Shown in pieces: positions 30,103-35,521 of a stretch of DNA of 35,521 nucleotides. This stretch comes from Chloroflexota bacterium (lineage in GTDB: Bacteria > Chloroflexota > Limnocylindria > Limnocylindrales > CSP1-4), in the NCBI GenBank assembly GCA_016875645.1, contig VGPE01000002.1, forward strand, positions 1 to 35,521, given 5' to 3'. Below the pieces are notes generated by a model that made no database searches, had not been told where the DNA came from, and was given only the letters and a program-made list of their open reading frames with translations. The translations under genes and the position numbers were made by a program. Numbering within the stretch: the stretch's first letter is position 1; each line of letters opens with the position of its first letter.

Positions 30103-31187
30103 GCGGACTCCGCTACCGATCGGGCTGCGCCCGCCCCGGTGGCTGTTCCCCGGCGATCGGCCGGCTGGAGCCATTCGTTCTCGACGAGGAGTTCCGCGAT
30201 CTCGACGGCATTGGTCGCGGCGCCCTTGCGAACGTTGTCGCTGACGACCCAGAACGCCAGGCCATGAGCAACCGATGGGTCGCGTCGGACGCGACCGACG
30301 AAGATCTCGTCACGCCCGGCGGCCTCGGTCGCGAGCGGGTAGACGTGTGACCCGGGGTCGTCGCGGACGACGACGCCGGGGACCTCGGTGAAGATCTCAC
30401 GCGCAGTCTCGGGCGAGATGGCCGCCGAGGTCTCGACATGGACGGCTTCCGAATGGGCGTAGAAGACCGGGATCCGAACCGCGGTGCACGAGATGCGCAG
30501 ATCCGGCATGTGGAGGATCTTGCGGCTCTCCGTGACGACCTTCCACTCCTCGCGGGAATACCCGTTCTCGAGGAACACGTCGATCTCGGGCAGCGCGTTG
30601 AACGCGATCTGATGCGGGTACACCGAGACGTCCAGCGGCCGGTTCTCGGCGTAGGCGCGGACCTGGCCTTCCAGTTCCTCGATGGCCGGAGCGCCCGTGC
30701 CCGACACCGACTGGTACGTGTCCACGACCACTCGCTCGATGCCGACGCGGTCGCGCAGCGCCATCAGGAGCGGCACCAGCTGCATCGTGGAGCAGTTCGG
30801 GTTGGCGATGATCCCCCGGTGCTCGGCGGCGTCACCCGGGTTCACCTGGCTGACGACGAGCGGGACGCCGGGCTCCATCCGAAACGCGTTGGAGTTGTCG
30901 ATCACGACGGCGCCGCGCTTTGCCGCTTCGGGCGCAAGTTCGCGCGAGATGTCGGCGCCGGCCGAGAAGAGCGCGAGATCAACGCCCTCGAACGCCTCGG
31001 GCGTGGCCTCCGCGACGGTGAGCACCTGCTCGCCGACCTGGACCGTCCGGCCGACCGACCGACCGGATGCGAGCAGCCGCAACTCCCCGACGGGGAATTC
31101 CCGTTCGAGGAGCACTGCGATCATGGTTCGGCCGACGACGCCGGTCGCGCCGACGACTGCGACGGTCAAGAGCGGCTGGGAGGGCAT
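30099..31187 (-). CDS. asd: Aspartate-semialdehyde dehydrogenase
   Basis: A 362-residue NADP-dependent enzyme that reduces aspartyl phosphate to aspartate semialdehyde on the route to lysine, diaminopimelate, threonine and methionine. It shows VAVVGATGVVGR (9-20, nucleotide binding), VVIDNSNAFRM (~94-104), the catalytic cysteine C132 in IANPNCSTMQL, and ISCTAVRIPVFYAHSEAVH with the later active-site residues. The chosen start is ATG 31187, typical for the family. An alternative is GTG 31223, twelve codons earlier, which lies 6 nt after a TATACT hexamer and could be a leaderless start. Diaminopimelate supply links it to the wall genes of this cluster. Its stop overlaps the glycosylase start. 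Confidence 0.95.
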   Translation of the reverse strand: MPSQPLLTVAVVGATGVVGRTMIAVLLEREFPVGELRLLASGRSVGRTVQVGEQVLTVAEATPEAFEGVDLALFSAGADISRELAPEAAKRGAVVIDNSNAFRMEPGVPLVVSQVNPGDAAEHRGIIANPNCSTMQLVPLLMALRDRVGIERVVVDTYQSVSGTGAPAIEELEGQVRAYAENRPLDVSVYPHQIAFNALPEIDVFLENGYSREEWKVVTESRKILHMPDLRISCTAVRIPVFYAHSEAVHVETSAAISPETAREIFTEVPGVVVRDDPGSHVYPLATEAAGRDEIFVGRVRRDPSVAHGLAFWVVSDNVRKGAATNAVEIAELLVENEWLQPADRRGTATGAGAARSVAESA

Positions 31188-31229
31188 CCCGGGCGTAACT
31201 CCGCGCGAGTGGAAACCGGGCACGGCGCC

Positions 31230-31235
31230 AGTATA
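31230..31235 (-). promoter_or_regulatory. Promoter -10 element for asd
   Basis: Minus-strand TATACT is the best -10 match in the window. GTG at 31223 follows after 6 nt, and the annotated ATG at 31187 after 42 nt. Upstream, TTCAGC at an 18-bp spacer is a weak -35. A CCCCG-AA-CGGGG palindrome (31243-31254) fills most of the spacer and could be an operator. Confidence 0.5.
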
Positions 31236-31331
31236 CCGCTCGCCCCGAACGGGGCTGAACCGCGGATCAGCGGCAGCCGTCGATGACCGGCAGCATGGGT
31301 GCCGCGGGGCCGACCGGACCCGAGCGCGTCG

Positions 31332-31357
31332 GAGGCCCGCCGTCGCCGGCGGGCCTC
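31332..31357 (-). terminator. Strong hairpin after pnp
   Basis: GAGGCCCGCCG and CGGCGGGCCTC form a perfect 11-bp stem with a 4-nt loop, 42 nt past the pnp stop and upstream of the asd promoter. No T-run follows on the minus strand. The very stable stem and its place between two genes with an internal promoter make it a good candidate transcript end or 3'-protecting stem. Confidence 0.55.
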
Positions 31358-31399
31358 GGCGTTTCGTGACTGCGTGACCCGGCAACCCGGGCTCGGAAC

Positions 31400-33982
31400 C
31401 TAGACCGGTTCCTTCGCGAGGTGCCGCTGCATCGCGGTCTTGCGCGAGAGGTTGATCCGGCCCTGGCGATCGATCTCGGTGACGACCACCATCACCTCGT
31501 CGCCCACGGACACCACGTCCTCGACCGTCGGCACGTGATAGTCAGCCAGCTCGCCGATGCGGACCAGGCCTTCCTTGCCGGGCAGGATCTCCACGAACGC
31601 GCCGAACGTCATGATCCGGGTGACCTTGCCGAGGTACAGCGAGCCCACCTCGACGTCGCGGGTCAGGCTTTCGATCCAGTTGATGGCCTTGCGCGAGTTC
31701 TCGCCCGAGATCGCGGCGATTTCGACGGTGCCGTCGTCCTCGACGTTGATCTCGGTGCCGGTCTCTTCCTGGATCTTGCGGATCATGGAGCCGCCCTTGC
31801 CGATGATCTCGCGGATCTTTTCGGGGTTGATCTTGATGGTGATGATCCGCGGCGCGAACTCGCTCATCGTGTCGCGCGTCTGGGGCATGACCTCAAGCAT
31901 CTTGTCGAGGATGGCCATGCGGGCGGCATGCGCTTTGCGCAGACCTTCGCGGATGATCGCTTCGTTGATGCCCTGGATCTTGATGTCCATCTGCAGCGCG
32001 GTGATGCCGTCGCGGGTGCCGGTCACCTTGAAGTCCATGTCACCGAAGGCATCCTCCTTGCCGAGGATGTCGGTGAGGACCGCGAAACGGCCATCCGGCT
32101 CCGACATGAGACCCATCGCGGCGCCCGCGACCGGAGCCTTGATCGGAACGCCGGCGTCCATCAGGGCGAGCGTGGAGCCGCAGGTCGATGCCATCGAGGT
32201 GGAGCCGTTGGACGTCACGCACTCGGACACGAGGCGGATGACGTAGGGGAACTCCTCGGCCGACGGCAGGACCGGCAGCAGTGCCCGCTCGGCCAGGTTG
32301 CCGTGTCCGATCTCGCGCCGGCCGGGGCCGCGCATCGGCTTGTTCTCGCCGGTGCTGTAGGGCGGCATGTTGTAGTGGTGGAGGTAGCGCTTCTCCGTCT
32401 CGGGGCCGATCGTGTCGATCCGCTGCACGTCCGACGACGGACCGAGGGTCGCCACGGTGAGCGCCTGGGTCTGGCCGCGCGTGAACAGGCCCGAGCCATG
32501 AGTGCGCGGCAGGACGCCGACCTCGACCGCGATCGGCCGGATCTCGTCCACGCCGCGGCCGTCCATCCGGACGCCCTCGGTGAGGGTCAGCTCGCGGGCG
32601 ACCTTCTTGTGGAGCAGACCGAAGAGGCCCTTGCCCACGCGCGCCTGGCGGCGCGCCGCCTCCAACAGCGCCTTCGGGTCGGCGCCCGACTCGCGGTTGG
32701 CTAGGATCGACCGCGCGATCCCCTCGTCGAGAGTGGCAATGCGGCCGGGGAGGTCGGCGGCGAGCCGGATCAGCACCTGGGCGGTGGTCTCCGCGTCGCC
32801 CGCGGCACGGTGGTTGCCCTCGTAGGCGATCCCGAAGAACCGGGCGACGTCGCCCAGTTTGTAGGCGTCCTGGTCGGGATGGGCCTCGCGGACGAGCGTG
32901 AGCGTGTCGAGGTACGTGCCAGGCGCGAACGTCTCGTCGCCCATCGCCTCATGGAGGAAGCCCAGGTCAAAGCCGACGTTGTGGCCGACCAGCAGGGCAT
33001 CGCCCGCGAACGCACGGAAGCGGCGGACCGCCTCGCGGGAATCGGGAGCGTCACGGACATCCTCGTCGTGGAGGCCGTGGACCTGGTTGCCGACGATCGG
33101 GCGGCCCGGGTTCACGAGCGTGGAAAAGCGCTCGACGATCTCGGTGTCGCGGACTTTGACGGCGCCGATCTCGATCAGGTCCGCCATGCGCGGATCGCGA
33201 CCGGTCGTCTCGACGTCCACGACGACGAACTCGCGCCCGCCCCGGACCGCGTCGACGAACTGGAGGACGCTGTCGGTGCCGGCATCGATGAACGGGATGA
33301 CCTTGGCCTTGCCGACCGCCCCGCGGAGCTGCTCCTGGAGGTCGATCAGTGGCTGCAGCGCACGGTGGCCGAACAGGATGCCCTCGGCCATCACGTCCTC
33401 GGGCAGGATCTTTGCCCCGGCCTCGACCATCATGATCGCGTCGCGCGTGCCGGACACGATGAGGTCGAGCTCGGATTCCTCGAGCTGGGAGGTGGTCGGG
33501 TTGACCACGAACTCGCCGTCGATGCGGCCGACGCGAACTGCGCCGATGGGGCCCTGGAACGGGATCTCGCTGATGGTCAGGGCCGCCGATGCTGCGATCG
33601 TGCCCAGGACGTCGGGGTCGTTCTCCTGGTCGGTCGAGAGCACGGTGATGACGACCTGGACGTCGTCCTTGTAGCCCTCGGGGAACAGCGGGCGGATTGG
33701 CCGGTCCGTCAGACGCGCCGCGAGGATCGCGGCTTCCGATGGGCGGGACTCGCGCTTGATGAACCCGCCGGGAATCTTGCCCGCGGCGTACATCCGCTCC
33801 TCGAAGTCCACCGTGAGCGGGAAGAAGTCCAGCCCGGGCCGGGGGTCCGAGCGGTTGGCGGTGCCGAGCACCATGGTGTCGCCGAAGCGGACAGTGACGG
33901 AGCCCCCTGCGAGACGGGCGAGCTTGCCGGTCTCGATGGTCAGGGTGCGACCGCCGAACTGCGTCTCGAATACCTGAGACAC
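31400..33982 (-). CDS. pnp: Polynucleotide phosphorylase with inserted DEDDh 3'-5' exonuclease domain
   Basis: An 860-residue PNPase; ordinary ones have ~700. Order: RNase PH domain 1 (~1-225), a DnaQ/epsilon-type exonuclease domain (~248-412), a short helical segment, RNase PH domain 2 (~458-690), KH (~711-770, NPEKIREIIGKGGSMIRKIQ) and S1 (~779-850). PNPase active-site residues are present: RRE at 555-557, the SMASTCGS phosphate loop, D644, D650 and K652 (KEDAFGDMDFK). The inserted domain has all five DEDDh residues: D256 and E258 (VVDVETTGRDP), D339 (GHNVGFDLGFL), H391 and D396 (NHRAAGDAETTAQVL). It replaces the all-alpha linker between the PH domains. The start is GTG 33982; AAGGAGG lies 11 nt upstream, inside a hairpin. 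It follows rpsO, the classical order. Confidence 0.96.
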   Translation of the reverse strand: MSQVFETQFGGRTLTIETGKLARLAGGSVTVRFGDTMVLGTANRSDPRPGLDFFPLTVDFEERMYAAGKIPGGFIKRESRPSEAAILAARLTDRPIRPLFPEGYKDDVQVVITVLSTDQENDPDVLGTIAASAALTISEIPFQGPIGAVRVGRIDGEFVVNPTTSQLEESELDLIVSGTRDAIMMVEAGAKILPEDVMAEGILFGHRALQPLIDLQEQLRGAVGKAKVIPFIDAGTDSVLQFVDAVRGGREFVVVDVETTGRDPRMADLIEIGAVKVRDTEIVERFSTLVNPGRPIVGNQVHGLHDEDVRDAPDSREAVRRFRAFAGDALLVGHNVGFDLGFLHEAMGDETFAPGTYLDTLTLVREAHPDQDAYKLGDVARFFGIAYEGNHRAAGDAETTAQVLIRLAADLPGRIATLDEGIARSILANRESGADPKALLEAARRQARVGKGLFGLLHKKVARELTLTEGVRMDGRGVDEIRPIAVEVGVLPRTHGSGLFTRGQTQALTVATLGPSSDVQRIDTIGPETEKRYLHHYNMPPYSTGENKPMRGPGRREIGHGNLAERALLPVLPSAEEFPYVIRLVSECVTSNGSTSMASTCGSTLALMDAGVPIKAPVAGAAMGLMSEPDGRFAVLTDILGKEDAFGDMDFKVTGTRDGITALQMDIKIQGINEAIIREGLRKAHAARMAILDKMLEVMPQTRDTMSEFAPRIITIKINPEKIREIIGKGGSMIRKIQEETGTEINVEDDGTVEIAAISGENSRKAINWIESLTRDVEVGSLYLGKVTRIMTFGAFVEILPGKEGLVRIGELADYHVPTVEDVVSVGDEVMVVVTEIDRQGRINLSRKTAMQRHLAKEPV
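32741..33241 (-). other. Coding segment of the inserted DEDDh exonuclease domain
   Basis: This in-frame segment encodes the ~165-residue DnaQ-like fold, from GREFVVVDVETTGRDP through ExoII GHNVGFD to ExoIII HRAAGDAETTAQVL and the closing helix LIRLAADLPGR. Sequence on both sides is PNPase: LIDLQEQLRGAVGKAKVIPF before it and LHKKVARELTLTEGVRMDGR after it. Codon use and GC content look like the flanks, and no stops, repeats or intein-type splice residues border it. Confidence 0.93.
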
Positions 33983-33993
33983 GGGGATGGGAG

Positions 33994-34016
33994 CCTCCTT
34001 GCATCCGCGCAGGAGG
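33994..34016 (-). promoter_or_regulatory. Hairpin sequestering the pnp ribosome binding site
   Basis: On the minus strand CCTCCTGC (34016-34009) pairs with GCAAGGAGG (34002-33994), giving 8 bp with one bulged A and a 6-nt loop GCGGAT. The 3' arm is the only Shine-Dalgarno sequence of pnp, so the fold would block initiation. The upstream arm is a CCTCCTCCT run that allows a second pairing register. Confidence 0.5.
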
Positions 34017-34058
34017 AGGTCTCGGTGCACGTCAACCCGCCAAGGCGACGCATCGGAT

Positions 34059-34078
34059 CGTCCCGTCGCGGGACGGGA
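34059..34078 (-). promoter_or_regulatory. Alternative hairpins in the rpsO-pnp spacer
   Basis: Two mutually exclusive 7-bp stems overlap: CGTCCCG/CGGGACG (34059-34065 with 34069-34075) and TCCCGTC/GACGGGA (34061-34067 with 34072-34078). They follow the rpsO stop by about 14 nt. They may act as an rpsO terminator, attenuator or RNase site; no T-run is present. Confidence 0.4.
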
Positions 34079-34092
34079 CCGGGTGGCGATCG

Positions 34093-34362
34093 CTAGCGGC
34101 GAAGCCCCAGCCGTCCGATGACGGCGCGGTAGCGCGCGTTGTCCTTCTTGACCAGGTAGGCAAGAAGGCGTCGGCGCTGGCCCACGAGCTTGAGGAGGCC
34201 GCGGCGAGAGTGATTGTCCTGTGGGAAGCTCCGGAGGTGATCCGTGAGTCCCCTGATCCGCTCCGTCAGGAGCGCGATCTGGACCTCGGGCGAGCCGGTG
34301 TCACCAGCCGTTGTGGCGTACTCCGACACCAGCGTCTGCTTCGTTTCCCGCGCCAGCGGCAC
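34093..34362 (-). CDS. rpsO: 30S ribosomal protein S15
   Basis: An 89-residue S15, exactly the usual length, which binds 16S rRNA in the central domain of the small subunit. It reads PLARETKQTLVSEY, then GDTGSPEVQIALLTERI, DHLRSFPQDNHSRRGLLKLV (read in part), QRRRLLAYLVKKD and RYRAVIGRLGLRR, all family-typical. The start is GTG 34362, with GGAGG (34368-34372 on the complementary strand) 5 nt upstream; the longer frame starting TTG would place the start inside the Shine-Dalgarno. It lies between truB-ribF and pnp, the widely conserved order. A -35/-10 pair sits upstream in the ribF-rpsO spacer. Confidence 0.98.
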   Translation of the reverse strand: MPLARETKQTLVSEYATTAGDTGSPEVQIALLTERIRGLTDHLRSFPQDNHSRRGLLKLVGQRRRLLAYLVKKDNARYRAVIGRLGLRR

Positions 34363-34414
34363 CCGTTCCTCCAACACGAACTACTACGTTGTCGTTCCTT
34401 CTCTTGACCGGCGC

Positions 34415-34443
34415 AGCGTAGCAGGCGGCGGCGGGACCGGCAA
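34415..34443 (-). promoter_or_regulatory. Candidate rpsO promoter
   Basis: Minus-strand TTGCCG (34443-34438), a 17-bp spacer and TACGCT (34420-34415) give a reasonable sigma-70-type promoter within the 161-bp gap between ribF and rpsO, leaving a leader of about 45 nt. Match is 4/6 and 3/6 to consensus. Confidence 0.35.
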
Positions 34444-34523
34444 ACGAGGGTCAGCCGCCCCGCGAGCGCACTGCAGGGGCACGCTGCCAACCGGACCCGT
34501 ATCGTCGCGACCCGCGGACCCGG

Positions 34524-35521
34524 TCAGGGGCCCGGGAAGCTCACCCGCAGACGAGGTCCGGGCACGGCAGACAGCAGCTCCAGCTGGACACGCCCGCCCG
34601 AGACCACCGCTGTCGCCGCGACCGGCGGCGCATCGCCACGGCCAGATCCCAGGGGCGGTTCGACGAGGACGTCGTACCGGCCGTCGGGAGGCAGGGCGAC
34701 CGGCAGCCGGAACGCCAGCTCGACAACGTCGCCGCCGGCGATGCCGGTTTCGGCACGCTCCCCGACCACCGCCACCGGCCGTCCCAGCAGGGCAGCGGCG
34801 CCGGCCAGGTCGCCGGCGGCGATGTCGTCGCGGATCTCCGCGCTGCGGACATGGCGTCCATCGAGGTCGAACGGCAGCACGACCACCACGTCGAAGCCCT
34901 CGGCGCGGCCCAGGGCGGCGACCGTCTCGGGCGTGCCGCCGCGCTGGTGCCCGAACGCCGCGTCGGGCGTCATTAGGAACCCGGCCAGCTCGGTTCGCTC
35001 GCTGATCATCGAAACGAACTGGTCGAACGGGGTCATGCGCAGTGCCGTGTCGAAATGCTGCACCACCGTGACGGCGACGCCCGCGTCCCCGAGGCGGACC
35101 AGGCGTTCGGCCGGATCGACCAGGACCGGCGGCGCATGCCCGTGCAGGATCTCCTCGGGATGCGCGTCGAACGTGACGACGACCGGCCGAGCGCCCATGC
35201 GGCGCGCGTGCGTTCGCAGCTGCTCCAGGAGATAGGCATGGCCACGATGCAGCCCGTCGAACACGCCGACGACGACGAACAGGCGACCCTCTGCGGGCGT
35301 CAGCGCGGCCAGGCCCGGGACGACACGCATCGGCGAGGTGCGGGGGCGGCGCCGCGCGGTCACCGGCGGCTCGCGGCGGACCGCTTCCTCAACGGGCGCG
35401 GCCGTCGGACGCTTTGCGGGCACTGGCGGACCGCCGGCGAGCACCTTCTCGGGCGCGAGGCGGCCGTCGCGGAGCCCGGCGATCGCGAGCAGTGATCCGT
35501 CGGCCCGAAGCAGCCGATAGT
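34524..35521 (-). CDS. ribF: TruB-RibF fusion protein (5' partial): TruB C-terminus joined to FAD synthetase domain
   Basis: One frame with no stop runs from the right edge to TGA at 34524 (331 visible residues). Residues 1-28, YRLLRADGSLLAIAGL then RDGRLAPEKVLA, match the C-terminus of tRNA pseudouridine-55 synthase TruB. A ~35-residue Pro/Arg-rich linker follows, then RibF from ~64. The FAD synthetase nucleotidyltransferase motif GVFDGLHRGH (85-94), TFDAHPEEIL, MTPDAAFGHQRGG and HVRSAEIRDDIAAGD are present. The remaining ~86 residues sit where riboflavin kinase should be, but GxTxGFPTAN-type motifs are absent and the domain is short. The RibF part has an in-frame ATG at 35330 but no Shine-Dalgarno. 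The N-terminal TruB catalytic part lies outside the window. Confidence 0.85.
   Translation of the reverse strand, partial: YRLLRADGSLLAIAGLRDGRLAPEKVLAGGPPVPAKRPTAAPVEEAVRREPPVTARRRPRTSPMRVVPGLAALTPAEGRLFVVVGVFDGLHRGHAYLLEQLRTHARRMGARPVVVTFDAHPEEILHGHAPPVLVDPAERLVRLGDAGVAVTVVQHFDTALRMTPFDQFVSMISERTELAGFLMTPDAAFGHQRGGTPETVAALGRAEGFDVVVVLPFDLDGRHVRSAEIRDDIAAGDLAGAAALLGRPVAVVGERAETGIAGGDVVELAFRLPVALPPDGRYDVLVEPPLGSGRGDAPPVAATAVVSGGRVQLELLSAVPGPRLRVSFPGP

Noticed and set aside
32741..33241. Intein or mobile insertion in pnp
   Set aside because: No Cys/Ser at the first position, no His-Asn at the end, no inverted repeats or target duplication, and the insert is a full DEDDh fold at a domain boundary.
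32810..34096. Long plus-strand frame opposite pnp
   Set aside because: Antisense shadow without domain similarity; pnp motifs are complete on the minus strand.

Overview
The window is about 35.5 kb of very GC-rich bacterial chromosome. It is almost fully coding, with no gene-free stretch over 300 bases, and I see no tRNA, rRNA, insertion sequence, prophage or CRISPR array. RNase J, RodZ, a pncC/murC/yajQ gene string, short intergenic spaces and frequent GTG starts suggest a high-GC, Terrabacteria-type organism. Chloroflexota is my best guess, but that is inference; no marker here fixes the phylum.

Bases 1-12,987 hold mostly unlinked accessory and housekeeping genes on both strands: a membrane-bound spermidine-synthase-like protein (cut by the window edge), a RibD/DHFR-fold reductase, a DUF1801 protein, the RNA ligase RtcB, a ZIP metal transporter, an unknown helical protein, a YbaK-type deacylase, a large secreted subtilase ending in a seven-repeat beta-propeller, a D-aminoacylase-type amidohydrolase, a D-2-hydroxyacid dehydrogenase, and an alkyltransferase-like protein lacking the acceptor cysteine. 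Bases 13,176-15,807 hold two tandem enolase-superfamily paralogs.

From 35,521 leftwards to 15,971 nearly everything is on the minus strand, in an order close to the Bacillus subtilis truB-ribC-rpsO-pnpA...asd...rnjB...spoIIIE...rodZ(ymfM)-pgsA-cinA region: truB-ribF (fused), rpsO, pnp, asd, a family-4 uracil-DNA glycosylase, rnj, ftsK, rodZ, an OatA-like acyltransferase, pncC (cinA C-terminal domain), murC, an NTF2-like protein, yajQ, a 32-residue membrane peptide and a ThDP enzyme. Many of these overlap by 4 nt or are 1 nt apart, so they are probably translationally coupled.

The two most striking observations are in this conserved block. First, polynucleotide phosphorylase carries a complete DEDDh (DnaQ/epsilon-type) 3'-5' exonuclease domain where the all-helical inter-domain segment normally sits, with both the phosphorolytic and the hydrolytic active sites apparently intact. 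Its ribosome binding site can also be folded into a hairpin. Second, the C-terminus of TruB runs in frame into RibF, whose riboflavin-kinase half has lost its signature motifs. A recurrent -10-like hexamer 6-8 nt before several start codons suggests widespread leaderless transcription.
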